Origin: Gymnothorax reevesii | Taxonomy: Eukaryota > Chordata > Actinopteri > Anguilliformes > Muraenidae | Length of the DNA: 64,000 bases | Assembly: GCA_029721435.1 (NCBI GenBank) | Contig: CM056587.1 | Span: forward strand, 12,731,167 to 12,795,166 | Direction: 5' to 3' | Part shown: piece after piece, positions 48,191-61,499 of the stretch | How the letters are laid out: the number at the start of each line of letters is the position of its first letter | Position numbering within the stretch: position 1 is the stretch's first letter | Translations under genes and position numbers: made by a program | Notes under the pieces: generated by a model | The model's input: only the letters and a program-made list of their open reading frames with translations | What the model was told of the DNA's origin: nothing | The model's database searches: none

Positions 48191-49199
48191 ATGTTTTTAC
48201 TCTTTGGTGTTTGTTGTTTTCCTGGCTAATCAATATATTATGATTCTTAGACAACCCCTCTTTTTTGTTCTAGTCTCGCTTTCCCTAATGCTGGAAGTGT
48301 GGTTTGTAGAAGCAGCGTTGCTCATCAGTGGAATGCGCTCAGGCCCCATGGTAACGGCATGTCCAAACGGGCTCTGAGGCCTACAGATACAAAGCGCTGC
48401 ACTCAGATATTTCTCACATCTGTAGTCCTTTCTCTCAGATTCCCCCTCCTGCAGATGCTGAGAGCAGGGAGTGAGCTCTGGGGCAACGTGGCAGACTTGG
48501 GACTCGAGACTCAGGCTCAGATGGAGGATAATTTTCACAGGCTTTATTGAGAATGCAGGAGAGGTCATGCAGTCTGGTTCCTTAACAATCAGTAGAAATG
48601 CAGCACAAAAACACATCCAAAACAAGGTCAATAAACAGGCGGAGGGTTGAAAGCCAAATGGTAAGATGCTGCAATGAGGAGGACAGAATCATAAGTTGAG
48701 AAACCAGCCACATTCGGAACCAGGAATATCACGGTACACAGACAACTAGGCAAACTCAAAAAACTTGGACGAAAATAAATCTGACCTGGAAAACACTCTC
48801 AGCACACAGAAGGCTCTTAAAGTTGCTCAGGAAAAGAAGCAGACATGCAAACTGAATGGAGAAACGGGGAACTAATAAAGTAAACAAATCAGACGGTACA
48901 AACCTCAATCCAGTGCGGGGAGAACAAAGAGGAGTGACTAGGAACAAGGTTACAAATGAGAAAATGAACAGAATCGCTCAACAATCAGATTTTGAGGGCT
49001 AATTCAGGAGTGAAAAAAACAAAACAAAGTTGTGGAACAGAAACAGGGAATGGGAATAATAAAACACAGTGATGTACAGTGTAATAAATAGCAACAGTGA
49101 TAAATACAAAAAACTAGAAATTGAATGGAAAGGCAAGATGAACTCGCTGACAGAACAGAATATGAGGTGGAGTGAGCAGAGGGAGGTATGAACACAACA
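48191..49199. other. Intergenic, no gene recognised
   Basis: No feature identified. Confidence 0.4.
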
Positions 49200-49560
49200 G
49201 AGTGATCCAGGAGGGAGAGAACATTAGGGGAAATGAGCACTAGAGGGACTGAGACCTGGAGGAAGTGGACACTGGAGGGAGTGAGGACTGGGAAGAGTGA
49301 GGACTGGAGGGAGTGAGCACTGGGAGGAGTGAGGACTGGAGGGAGTGAGCACTGGGAGGAGTGAGGACTGGATGGAGTGAGGACTGGAGGAGTGAGCACT
49401 GGGAGGAGTGAGGACTGGGAGGAATGAGCACTGGAGGAGTGTGCACTGAGGGATGTGAGCAGTGACAGGAGTGAGCTCTGGGAGGAGTGCCTAGTAGAGT
49501 GAATGAGCTCTCGCGCGAGTGAGCGGTGGAAAGAGTGAGCACTGGGCGAGTCCTGAGAGG
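49200..49560. repeat. Minisatellite, GAGTGAG-RCTGG units
   Basis: Imperfect tandem units of about 16 bp, often paired to 33 bp (gaggactggagggagtgagc, actgggaggagtgag). This explains the long Ser/Pro-rich open frames on the complement, which are not genes. Confidence 0.85.
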
Positions 49561-52500
49561 AAGGCCAACTGTATCGAGGACAAGCTCATTTATACTCATA
49601 TTAATTACACAGTTGTAATACAATATAGGAGGGAGTGAAAGCACCCTGAACCGAATATGTGACAGGAGAAACATGGCTGGTTCAACGTAAAGTAAACCCA
49701 GATATAATCATAGCAGATCTGTCATGAGGCAGCTTTAACATCAAATAATGAAATAAATAAGCCATAAACAGTTGCAGTCTTGGGTTATCTGAACATCCGA
49801 ATGAAGAGATGGACAATTATGAGTCTTAGTCAGGTTGTGCTTAAGCATGGGGTTGAGATCATATAATGTCCATAAACTATGGAACAATGGACCAAATCAC
49901 CATAACATCAGCCACTGACTTCTCTCAGGCTTGGTGATAAGAATTTGGGTTAACAGAAGCACTGAGTTTTGGCTCCATCATTCAGTACAATTTGGAACCG
50001 GAGTCTACACAGCACAGTCCAAGTCATCCAATAATCTAACAGATTGCTGGGATGTGACCAGCTCCTGCGAGAAACCGTGTGCATTACAAGTTACTCTGCA
50101 GTATGTTTAGTCAATTGTGCATGTTACCAGGGTAAAGTGGTTAGGAAGCAGTTTCAAACAAGGCCATCGTGGTAATATATGCTTCACACATTTATTTTGG
50201 GTTTGTTATAATTAATGGTGGGTGCCCTCAACAGGAGTAGATTGGCTTAAAAAGAGTGTTGTCTCGATGGATTCTGAAATGGTGAACATTTTTGTCCATC
50301 TGTTCACCTGTTGCAAAGAATGTGGAAGAAGAGATTTTATCTAAGGAACTCAGAATATGCCTCCCCCACTGGCCAAGGCTACGGGGTTATCTGCATCTCC
50401 TGTCATTCGCTTTACCAGAGAAGGTATTTTTTCCATGAATTACAGGTGCGCAGCCTGGGCTTCAGGCAGAATGGGTTTCAATAGGGCATTACTTAAATTA
50501 TTAAAAGATTTCATAAATAATTTAAAAAAAGAATTGCACATGAGTCATTATTACTGGCGGAAGGTCTCAAAATCACAGAAGGATGTTAGCTGTATTTGCA
50601 GAGTAAATAGCTGTGTGCAAACACTTGGGACGTTCTTCTCCATGAGCCTGGATTTTCCCTGCCATTAAGTTAGCACAAAAGCTCAGGGCCCCCGTCCTCA
50701 CTAAACCAACTGAAAGCTGTTTCCGCTGAGAGCTCTGTGATGACAAGTTCATCCCAGAAATGAGAACATGGACATTCTTTCCAGTGTAGGAAAAGAAGAT
50801 GACATGTTTGTGAATGGTCAAGCTATCCTTTGAAGTTAGCCTTGGTACTCTCGCCCCATCAATTGGTGTTTCCAACCTCCTCTGCTCTTTCCAAATAACA
50901 GGGAATAATTCTGCGTGATCTGACCATAATTTCATTTCCCAAATTCGAAGATATTGACCCATGATAACTCAGGCAAGATGAAGTCCTGAAAAATAACAAC
51001 TGGAAACCAAACAAATTTTTGTACCAGGTATACTGATAAGGAAATATGTGTTGCAGGATGAATGGAGTGGGTGTGGAGTTAGAAATGATTCACAGGTTGC
51101 CTGAATCACTTGGTAAATATTGTCAAGTAACCAGAGCAAAGTTTCTCTCGCCATTGCTAAGTGTGATGCTTCTGAATCGTGAATTAACATGGAAGTTGCA
51201 GTACAGAGGAGGGGATAAACCTTCACGCCATCATCTCAAATAGAATGTGGTGGCAGAGTAATCAAAGTCACCACAAATAAACATAATTATTTAAAGTTTC
51301 AAAGGAAACCCTACGAATTTGAGACAGAAAGTATATGTCCATCAATATTATTGTCCGTCCTGCATAACTTTTATATTTAAAGAAATTTTATAATTAAAAT
51401 CTTACGGTTCATTTAACCTTCAAATTTTGATAAGACCTGTGAGATAATATGTATTATTGGACTATGGAATTGTACAGCAGCTAATTTTGTGTTGAACTTA
51501 GTCAGATTTCCAAATAGAAGCATGTTGGGTGGTAACTCACCCATCTTTCACATAATAAAGAGTTCAAATCAAGGAATTTGATCTCATTTAAACTTCAAGA
51601 GGGGGAAACTGGTCACCAGGAAAACAAGATCACATTTTTTGGTAACAATCCTCCGCAACCCCTGGGATCTGGCCAGATGAACCCAACTGCGTTTCCTGTA
51701 AAGTGAGCTCAAGTTAAGCCTTGATTTACCCTCATAATTTAACAGGTCTAAAGCGGCGGAGGGAAATGTGTCTTTGTTGAACCTACAGTACTCTCCACAA
51801 GCATGGCAAGTTTATGGTGTGAAATGTGCAATTTTATCAGGAATTAATGCAATCAGACATGATGAAAAATAAAGTCTCTGGAAATATCTTTCCCGACCCC
51901 ATGTTGCTGCCCTCGGCTGATCTTAGTTTCGGGAGATTTCTGTCCTCAGTCACCCCCACAGCTGGTGAAATGCCTGCTCGGTTGGATCTTCATCAGGTGA
52001 CTGACTTGGCAAGTCAAGAAATTTCCACCTTTTCCGACTGGTTGCCTTGGCAGAGCGTTTGAGGTCATTGATTGGCTGCAGGGTGCTGGCTGCGGAGGCT
52101 GAAGTGGTTTCTCTGTCCAGAGAAACCTGCTGTGCTGTTGCCCTTTGCTTTTTCTGTTTTCGAAGTTAGAAGTTAAGCCTGGGTTTTTTGTGAAGTTTGC
52201 TTGGAATACTTTATTTATTTCTTCATTTATTTCAGTCATGGCAGTGTGCACTTCATATATTAACTCTTGTACTATGTATTAACAGCCTAGTTCTAAAAGT
52301 CCTAATGTCACATTTTCACACCCCGTGAGATAAGGACAGTGAAATATCTTCTGTAGTCACCAAAGTTGATTTCCTCAATTTACTCAAAATAGATATTTTG
52401 TGACTTGAGCACTTTTAGCAATAGAGTCTTCATATATATTTCAGATTAAAAATATAGGCCAAAAAAGTCTAATGTACAATAAACATAAAAGAAAACATCC

Positions 52501-53206
52501 AGTTACATCAGTTACAAAACTGATTCACTAGTTCCTAAAAATGTCAAAAGATGATGAACTCAACAATCGCCAAACCTTTCACAACTAACAACTGAGTTTT
52601 CCGCAATTTCAACCTTTCAAACATCGGTCTCATTCATCTTATACTCTATTGCTTTCTTTTCCATTAAAGGAGCCGTATGAAAGTTTGTGGCTAAAACTGG
52701 TTTTTGAATCTCATTCAAAATACTGCAGAGCGCAGAATCCCCTCCTCCTCTCCCCCACACGAGAGGTTGCCAGCTAGGTTGCCGGATGCAGCAAGAACAT
52801 CTACTACAAGGACTCATTTGACCGATGTACTGTCTCAATTACATTTCATATTGCCATAATGGCTGTGCTAATGTTAGAATGGTTTTCACAGTGTCTCAGC
52901 ATAATGCCAGAGATGTGGACTCTAATAATGCATTGCTAATGTCAGCAATGACGAGTAGCGGTTTTTATTTCTCAAAGAATTTGTTACCTAGTCAATTCGA
53001 TGACCCACCTGCAAATGCACTAACGTACCATGAACAAACATACATAACATTATTCCACTGTAGAGAATATTTGAAATGTCCGTGCCTACATTAAATGGAA
53101 TTAAGTTAGCCAAAGTTAGCTGAATCTTACCTGTCCAGGAGAAAATTAGCAGCGTCGGTCTTCAAATTCTTCTCCACCTTCAGCCGTCTCCATCTTTCAA
53201 AGGTAT
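49561..53206. other. Intergenic, no gene recognised
   Basis: No supported exon or recognised repeat. Confidence 0.4.
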
Positions 53207-53214
53207 GTTCTATA

Positions 53215-53886
53215 CAGTGGCGGCTCGTGAATTGGAAACAGGGGAAGCCCAAACAATCCCTTAATGTTAATGATTGTTCATCACCTGTTTTCAATCATTC
53301 ATTTAAACAGTGGAGGGTCGTCGGCCGTAACAAAGTTAAGCCAAAACCTCGCCCTTCAAAGCTTAATGACTTAAACCTTTCGCAGTTTACTTTTCTTGAT
53401 CAGAAGTTGCTCATACGAATTGTTAGAAGAACAGTCAGTTGAGTCAAATTTATTTTCGATGGCATTGTTTTACATTGCACCACGAAATTGAGGGGTTTTC
53501 TTTCACACATAAATTACGACATAAATTACCATAGGCCGACGCTATAAATTCCGCGCTCAAGAAGCTCACGAAACGGCATAGATGCGCAAATTGATTAGTG
53601 AGGCTCATTACGCAATAAGCTGTGCAACATTGCATTATTTTTTTCTATATTAAGATTGTAGAAAATGGACTGTAGTGGCTTCTTGTGAAAGAAGCCTCGC
53701 AAACTAATTTATAACGTATTGATAATTTGCGTCGTCATTTGCTATCGAAAATAAATTTGATTGTCCTTCAACCAATTCGTATGAGCAACTGCTAATAAAG
53801 AAAAGTGAACTACGAAATGTTGAAGTCATTACGCCTTGAAGGGCGAGGTTCTGGCTTCCGTTTGTTACGGCCGACGAGCCGCCGCT
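53215..53886. mobile_element. hAT-like element with long inverted arms and 8-bp duplication
   Basis: Ends CAGTGGCGGCTCGT and complement CAGCGGCGGCTCGT are flanked by GTTCTATA at 53207-53214 and 53887-53894. Behind the ends, arms of about 150 bp are complementary (GGCCGTAACAAA, CGCCCTTCAA, CATACGAATTG, TCGAAAATAAATTTGA). The left end carries a second terminus-like motif (CAGTGGAGGGTCGTCGG) about 95 bp in. No transposase. Confidence 0.85.
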
Positions 53887-53894
53887 GGTTCTAT

Positions 53895-54689
53895 ACAGAT
53901 CCTTGTTTTGTTTCTGACTTTGTCACGACGTATTTCGGAATCATAAAGAGGCCTTTTAGGTTTAGTAACGTCAGACATTTGCGCTTTGAAACGCTGGTAG
54001 CTGCAGCTCAGTGGTAACTGGCAACCAGGTTACTGAAATGCTCCTGACTTTGTGATTGGGAGATAGGTGGAGGGCAGCGCAACAGGCCAAAACAAAAAAT
54101 GACAGCATCAACATTAGTTGTGGGCTGCAACTTCGCTTTTGTAATGAGAATATTCTGGCTGGACTACTGTTGTCAGTGATATAAGTATTTGAAATTAACA
54201 TCATTCCTTAATGTCTGGTGATATATCAGGGCCATTTTATGATTAATCTACATACATTTCTTACATACGGCTCCTTTAAGCTGAGAGATTTGTTGAATAT
54301 TTTTAATTGTTATGTAAGCACTCCATCTTTCACTTCACATGCTGAATTACACATCTGTTTTAGAGTAACAAAAGTATCATGTTTATTGGTACCTTGTCAT
54401 GTATGGTTCTCATCTTCTGATTTTATGATAAATGACTCCTAATTATTTTTGGCAGTATTTTGCTCCTTAATTTGAACAAACTTAGCAGTCTAATGAAACC
54501 TAATTCAGTATTTATTTTTTCATAATCCCTCAAGTTCACAATGTGTATGATTTTTATTGCCCTTACATGTAAAATGCTTAGATGATTAATGTGTATTTAC
54601 TGACCTATACCTCCAAAAAGCAGCTCAAATATGGCATTATTGGCAAGCAATAGAGTATGTACAGACACGTGACAAATTCATGGAAAAAT
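53895..54689. other. Intergenic, no gene recognised
   Basis: No feature identified. Confidence 0.4.
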
Positions 54690-55440
54690 CAATATAAACT
54701 GTCTTAATTAGGTGTTGTGCCTCCGCAAACTGCCCGATCAGCTTCAACACGCCATGGCACAGAGTCAACTAGTGTAAAACGATACTGGTGGGATAGAGTA
54801 CCTTTCTTCCAGGAGATATTCCCTCATTTGGTGTTTTGGTGATGGTAAAGGTGAGTGCTGGATAACACATCGTTCCAAAATGGTTCAGTTAGTTTGAGAT
54901 CTGGTGACTGATGGCAGCACTATAAGCGTAGGATGATTTTCATACTCGTGAAATTATTCAGTGACCCCCCTTTCCTGTGAGCTTTGGGTCATTGTCATCC
55001 TGGGGAGACCACTGCCATCATGGCAGGAATGGTTCATCATAGCTTATACACATGCTATAAGTCAGGGGTCCAACTCCGTTCCTGGAGGGCCACGATCCTG
55101 TAGGTTTCTGCTCTAGCTGCTGTTCAGCACACTTGATTCAACTAATTATCCACTCAATTGCCCAACTCGTGATCTTGTTAAGTAGCTAATTAGTTGAATC
55201 AGGTGTGCTGAACAGCAGGTAGAGCAGAAGCCTACAGGATAGTGGTCCTCCAGGAACAGAGTTGGTGACCCCTGCTATAAGTGGACGTTGATTTGCAGTG
55301 ACCTTTCCAGCTTTCAGGTGGACTCGATCCATGGCAGAATCAAAGTGACATTATTGTTAACCCCTGGACAAGCTGGCTGTGAATTACGGACCCCTTCATC
55401 CATGCCAAGATCATATTTATCTTTCTGCTCATGGTCGTGC
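54690..55440 (-). mobile_element. Tc1-like relic split by a hAT MITE
   Basis: Complement-strand Tc1 landmarks: caacacgccatggcacag, tttgagatctggtgactg, gggtcattgtcatcctgggg. Interrupted by the element at 55063-55274, after which the relic text continues (gtggacgttgatttgcagtg). No usable frame. Confidence 0.6.
55063..55274. mobile_element. Palindromic hAT MITE nested in a Tc1 relic
   Basis: 212 bp, starting CAGGGGTCCAACTCCGTT and ending GTTGGTGACCCCTG. Nearly the full length is an inverted repeat (TTGATTCAACTAATTA, TAATTAGTTGAATCA). Perfect target duplication CTATAAGT at 55055-55062 and 55275-55282. Confidence 0.9.
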
Positions 55441-56454
55441 TAATGGAAAATTGATTGATTGATTGATTAGTGAGTGATGCTCAAGTCTCATCACAACCCT
55501 CCATCCAAAGCTTTGCTTATCCAGGAATAAAAATAAATGGAAGCATTTGCATGATGTTTGACCATGCATTTATTCAGATTTTTTTCCCCTTTAAATTAAT
55601 CACCTGTGTGTGTCTTGCCTTATAAACTGAAATAACGCATGCTATGTTCAAAATCGCAGTGATTTAGACAGATTCGATTTTATATAAATGCATTTTCAAT
55701 GTCAGTTTGAAATCCATTATGACCCTTAATAGTAATTAATAATAACTTAAGATGCTTGTTCCTTCTCTTAACCAAATTATATTTTGATATCATTTATCTA
55801 CTACTCATTATTCCAGCACTTAGGTTAAATAGTCTCTGTATTTTTGATGAATTATTATCTGGACTTTGGCTTTTACGCCATCAGGAGTTAGTTGCATTGT
55901 CAGCATAAGCCTGCTTTCAAGTGTCATCTGTCACCTGTGTATGGTGCCTTGCGTTACTGTCATCCCTCCCTTCCCAACACTGCCAATCATTTCACCGGCT
56001 GCTATTTTAGGGGTTTTCTTCACAGCTTTTTGAATTGATGGGTCATCAATAGCCATCGTCTTCCTTGCGACTCGACCTGACCAGTGTTTAATTCTTTGGC
56101 GATCAGTGACTTCTCTCATTTTCAAAATGCTGAACTTAAAAATAACACAAACTGGGTAAATTATGAATAATAATCCTGTGTATTGTTTCCAGTTCTTCCC
56201 AAAAGGCTATCCTACCTGGAATTAGTCCGCGACATGTGATTTAATGTGGAATGAGAAATGGCAAATAAATTATTTTCCTCAGTTTCATGGGGGGGCGGTC
56301 TGTTACAATAACTGTGCTCATTTTTTGTATTTAATAATAGGGAAGATATCCGCTCATTCATTGGTTTACTTTTATGCTATTTAACATAAAACCCAAAACA
56401 TCCAACCATTATTGTCTGTGATTTCGCTACCAGACAATTACTAGACAATTACTT
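55441..56454. other. Intergenic, nothing recognised
   Basis: Contains a short (ATTG)n run near 55455. No exon seen. Confidence 0.4.
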
Positions 56455-56779
56455 TTCTCGACGTGTATGGCAATAATCCGCCGATCTCGGCTGCTTCGAA
56501 CGTGTTAGAGGCGTTAGGACCCAGAGGTTGTGTTCAGTCAGACCCCGCGGGTCACTCTCCGCTCTCAGCAGTACCAAGTTCCTCTCTCTAGTCTCATCAG
56601 CTGTTCATTGCTGATCTGAGGAGCCTTGGCGTGAGGGGAGTCCCGTTGGCTTTTCATTAATATTCGATCTGTCAATCCGACCAAGTCTGTTGCATTGGCG
56701 AGCCGAGACTGAGATGCACCAAAAGTGTATTGTTTCTGCGTAAAGGAAAAGTTTTAAAGAAATAAAACTGAGACTCAGC
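56455..56779 (+). promoter_or_regulatory. Putative promoter / 5' UTR, CpG-richer
   Basis: CpG density rises over 56459-56640 (CTCGACG, CCGCCGATCTCG, CCCCGCGGG, TCCGCTCTC), which is unusual in this AT-rich window. It directly precedes the signal-peptide exon. No TATA box is placed convincingly. Transcription start unknown. Confidence 0.5.
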
Positions 56780-56870
56780 ATGCCTCCAAGCTGCAGGTGT
56801 CCCTCGTGGCTTGGGCTGGTAGCCTGCTTTGTGCTCCTTTCGTTCTCCCCTGCAGAATCGCAATGGCCAG
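56780..56870 (+). CDS. First coding exon of an unidentified secreted or membrane protein
   Basis: ATG with A at -3, then MPPSCRCPSWLGLVACFVLL and SFSPAESQWP, followed by CAG|GTAAGG. This is a classic signal peptide: a short polar start, a hydrophobic core at residues 11-22 and a small-residue cleavage zone around SPAES. The exon has 30 codons plus one base (phase 1). I could not name the gene. A short phase-1 first coding exon followed by a long intron fits several receptor and secreted families, Eph receptors among them, but nothing in the peptide decides. Confidence 0.6.
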
Positions 56871-59800
56871 GTAAGGCTCAGACTTTAAATATGCAGTCTG
56901 ATTTTGTACCACCTGAGACCTGTTGGTCGTTTATTGCCGAGTCGTTTATTGGTTGCCTAGTTACTGTAAATATAGTCCAGAAACTTCACTTTATATCCCT
57001 TTTTTGCGGTTTTATGTGCAATTCTAGTGAAGGCGGATATGAAAAATTGAGAAGCATAAGCAGTTCTTGCATTTGTCTGTTTGAAGTTTTTCTCTATTAC
57101 GACTTCACATATCAATGGGTGATGCGTGCATTTTGTTTCAATAAAGTACTAATTGTAGCCTGCACAAGGAAATATTACTTTTGAACAAATTCTCATTGCA
57201 CCACATTGAGTCTATTAATGTGAGAGTGCGCAGAATTATTTGGATGCTTGTACACTTGTTACTGAAACCTTACCTCTGACTTCCATGAAATATTCATGCT
57301 CTTGGGATAATGAATATCCAACTACTGTCAAAGTGGCTCACTGCACCCCTGGCGATAGTTTCCTCAGCCCTGCAACTATTCAAATTATTGCGTACACTGT
57401 CGGGACACGTTCATTGACCCGCTGTTTCTTGTGGCTGACGTTTGAAGCTGCTTCACTCTAGAGTTTCATCTTCACCCTAAACAAGAGTGCATGTGGATAT
57501 TATATGTTGATAGCTTGAGGCAAAACTTTATTTGAAAAAGGCGCGCTGCTGTGAGTTGTTCTTCAATTACTGGGCCGCCTTGATTTTTTTATTGCAAGGG
57601 AAATGATTGGTGTCATATGAAACTAGCCTAACATAACATGTACACTCAGCTTTCAGATGAAATGAATGAATGAAAGTCTGTGGGTGGGGTGTATTATGAG
57701 ATCTGTTGTGGCTTACTCCTAGTTTCCGCGAGTTGTGTGGGACGTATTTATTTTTTTATTTTTTTATTGGCGAGCTTAGTTGGATGGTATGGTTGGTTTG
57801 AACACATTCCGTTCTGGAGGAGAGCTCGCTGGTCCCATAGGATGTGGTCTGTACACTAAGCACCGCCGAAATGTTTTTTTTTCAGTGCGTACACACATAA
57901 GATTAGAGATGAACACATCGTGTCAACGAGGCACTGTATGGGAGGTCTGTTTCTTTTTTTCCTTTTTGAGAATATTATATTAAGGAGACTTGTTCCTTGT
58001 AAGTAAACCCCTTTGTGTAGTTTAGTCTTCACGGATAAATTTTCGGAAACATGGTGATTTTCTGGCTGGAGATAAGAGTTGGAAGAATTGTACTCTTAAT
58101 CCTGAATATGCAGGTGACTGACATCAGAGGATGCTGCAGACCCTTGCCAAGATAAGACATGAAATGAAAGATAGCTGCAGGCAGTGGATGAGGGAGTCAC
58201 CCTGAGCATAGGAAAGAGCAGGGTGGCTTAAGCACTGTTTTGGATGAGAATCTGGATTAATTTAAGCTCTCCGCACTGCAGTTTATTGGCAGAAAATTTG
58301 TATTAGATTAATAAACTCTGCTTTTTAGTGAAATATCAGGCCATTTCTCTTTGGAAAAAAAAGCTAAATGCATTTAATGATGTGCTTTCTAGCTGCTGCG
58401 CTTTAAATCAATCTTGAAGTAACTGAATTTAAACATTGGTAATTTTTTATCCCAGAACAAAATTACATACAGGATGGCTGGTCATGGAAATATTGCTGTT
58501 ATTTTGTGGGTCAGCATCGACACTTCACAGTTCCAGTCGTCATGAACTGTCTAATGGCCCTGAATTGCAGCAAAGATCTGTTCCAATTATGAGCCCTGGT
58601 AAATGGATTGACTGCCTGAATTTATATTATTGGATGTGCATGAGATCTATCGCCAAGATTTATATTCTTATGTTGGCTTTGACTGGCTTTCTAGGGCTCA
58701 ACTATAATCTCGTACACTGAAAGGACACCAATGAGATGAACATTTGTAGAGCACTGTTGGCATCCGTCTATTTTCAGAGACAAATGCCTCTAAACTGTGA
58801 CCCACACTATAGCCCTGTTTGCAAGAACATAACATTGAGCTGTTAGGGGACATTTTCAGATAAATGGTTGTGCTGGATTTTGGAGAACAATGGCTTGTCT
58901 ATACAGTCTATGGTGAAAGAATATTGCAACAAATAGACCATTTTCCTGCATGTTACCCTTGCATTAAATTCCTGCCTGTGACTGTTTTGATAACAGTTTT
59001 TATTTTCAAGCTTGCATAAAGATCTTGAGTTTGCTCTTTTTTGCATTGTCACAATAGGGGAAGAAAATCCATTGCAGGGGCATTCAATTGTCGAGTAATA
59101 AATTATTGCTTCCCTGCCATCTCTCCATAATTAATAATGGCATGTTGTGTACATATAGCTGAGGTATTTGCTATCCTGTTCTTGATTCTGATGAGTGCAG
59201 TCCAGAAGGTGGTCTTCTCAGAAGCATGTGATGCTGGCCACTGTTTTCTTTTTTTTGGGGGGTGGGGGGGTTCCCCCCCTTGTGTCCCTTTTACCCCCCA
59301 CCTTGAACACAGGCAAACTGCTAAGTCAGTGGCAGCAACTTGCTTCCATTGACTCAGGAGCATATCGTGGCACGCGGTCACTTGCATGAAGACAAGCCCT
59401 GGGTTTTTTTTTTTAACACCATATGTAGTTGTGCTGCTGATTCATGTGCAACTTGATAGGCAGACTTTCAGGAATCCGATTGACCAGCAGGTGTCACTAG
59501 TGAGAGATGAAATGCTGCAATTTTATCTGTCTGGACTGGAATTCAACTTAAAGAGATGCCAGAGCAGAGCGTTATCAGATATCATACCATTGTGCCCATC
59601 CATGCACTAGAATAACAGATAGCAAGCGATGGAGCCCATCCGTATAGGGTGCATCCATGCTCTGCAGCAGAGCTGCAAGGGAATGAATCCCCCTATTTAC
59701 AGATGCTTCCTCAGTCCAAACAGTCTGCTTCATGCTTGTTATTCTGCTGGCTATACTTATGATTCTGGGCCATTTAACTGACCACTGAATACATTGGCTT

Positions 59801-61499
59801 TGACAACAAGGTGTGTGTTGCTGATTTGATCTATGGGAAAATGTATTTAGTCTTTTATTTGCTTACTATTGCATACCAGCTGCTCACCAATAAGACTTTT
59901 ACATCTTTCACTGAGCAGGTCATTGGGCAGAAGTTTGTATCTGTGACTTGTGCAGCTGTCAGGTGGACAGGACTGAGAAATCAAGAGGGCTGCCATTAAT
60001 ATTTGATCGACGGTTCTTGTTATGCCTTCTTTGAGTACAGCTCTTACAGAGACTGAGTTTGTTGTTTCTCTATGTGTAAATGCAGAAGATACGTACAAAG
60101 GTTCACTGTCCTCCACTTATGGACCTCCTGTGCAGATGAGTCTGAGCCATTTATTTTCTATTCTGTAGGCCTGTATAATTACAATGTACTTTTGGAGAAG
60201 CTCTTTCAAAATAACACTGGAAACTGAATGACCATCATTCATGATCCCTTCCGTGATTGGTTTAGTAAAGAATTCGTGGTATTGTTATTGAGTAAGTTCA
60301 TTGCATTCTTACACCCCCTCGATTCAAATGACCTGATCCAGCTGTAACAATTGTACATTTACTACCGCTGTTCCAAACAGGCAGACTTCAAAACAACCAC
60401 TGTGTGGGCATAGCATTTGCTTTCTGTTTAGACTTGAAAGGATTTTTCACTTACTGCATTTATTATTTCAGTTTAGTTTCAAAGTATTCCCAAAATCAGT
60501 TGTCGCAGAAGGTTGCTGCGGGCCATTATGGATATTTTCAGATGTTTTTGAAGACACTCTGTACTTTTGGGTTAATTGAATTATATTTTCTTTCGATTCC
60601 CCCCCGAAGTCACGAAACCAGACCCAGTGCTAAGCTGTGTGGTCATCAGAAATCTCTGTAATGAAGTTCAGAAATATTGGTACCCTCCAGAAAAATTGAA
60701 TTGCCCTATACCAGAACATATCCAGCTGTGTAAGTAGACTTATTTGACTGTAAATGGTTCAATGAGATCCCTTTCTAATGGTTGGGTTCTTGGGGCCTTG
60801 TTGCCTGTTGGATAGCCTTGCTGATGAGATAACCCATCTCTCTGCCTGAAGGGCACATCTCTTTTGTTTTTGTTTTTTTTGTTTGTTTTTTGGACCCTCT
60901 TGGTGTGCCCATGCCCCGGGCTGCAGAGCAGGTGGGGACAGGATGTGTCATAGGAGACTGCTACAGCATGGCGAGATCCTGAATTGGAAATCACGGCAAA
61001 GCAGCCCTTCCTCCTGCTGTAAAGGAGGGAGGTTTCAGACGACAGGACGTGCCTATTGTAGCACGGGCCCAGGAGGGACCAGTCCACACCCCTGCTGAAA
61101 TGACAGCGGCCCCTTTTACACCAGGCTTAGCGTGACGCTGTGGGATCGGATTTCACGCGCTTAGCACCTCTCGGCCCGTTCATCTTTCATCTGTCTGATT
61201 GAAGCTCATTATAGAGCCCAACCAGTGATCTCAGCTTGCTTTAAGGGCGCTAACATCTTGGCTAATTTGACTCTGCCTCCGGTAACAGCATACTTTCCTG
61301 CAATGCTAGACTTCAACATCTAAACTGTATTCTACTTTACGATTTTTATGTACGTTTTGTGTATAAAGAAAGTATTATGCCTTTAAGGCAAATGTTATCT
61401 GGTATTTTTTAGACTTTATGTGGCAGCTTTGGATGTACTCGATGGCTACTTAGTGTTTCTCTTTGAAGTGGTGGAAGTATACAGTAATTACTACCTGTT
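56871..61499. other. Presumed first intron of the signal-peptide gene
   Basis: No second exon recognised. Continuation of the open frame past the donor to 57184 is intron read-through. A G-run/C-run pair lies at 59257-59302. Confidence 0.4.

Noticed and set aside
49004..49674. Ser/Pro-rich open frames on the minus strand
   Set aside because: Produced by the minisatellite at 49200-49560; repeat unit length and composition explain them.
56780..57184. 134-codon open frame as a complete small gene
   Set aside because: Only the first 30 codons look coding; a consensus donor follows, and the rest has the composition of intron.
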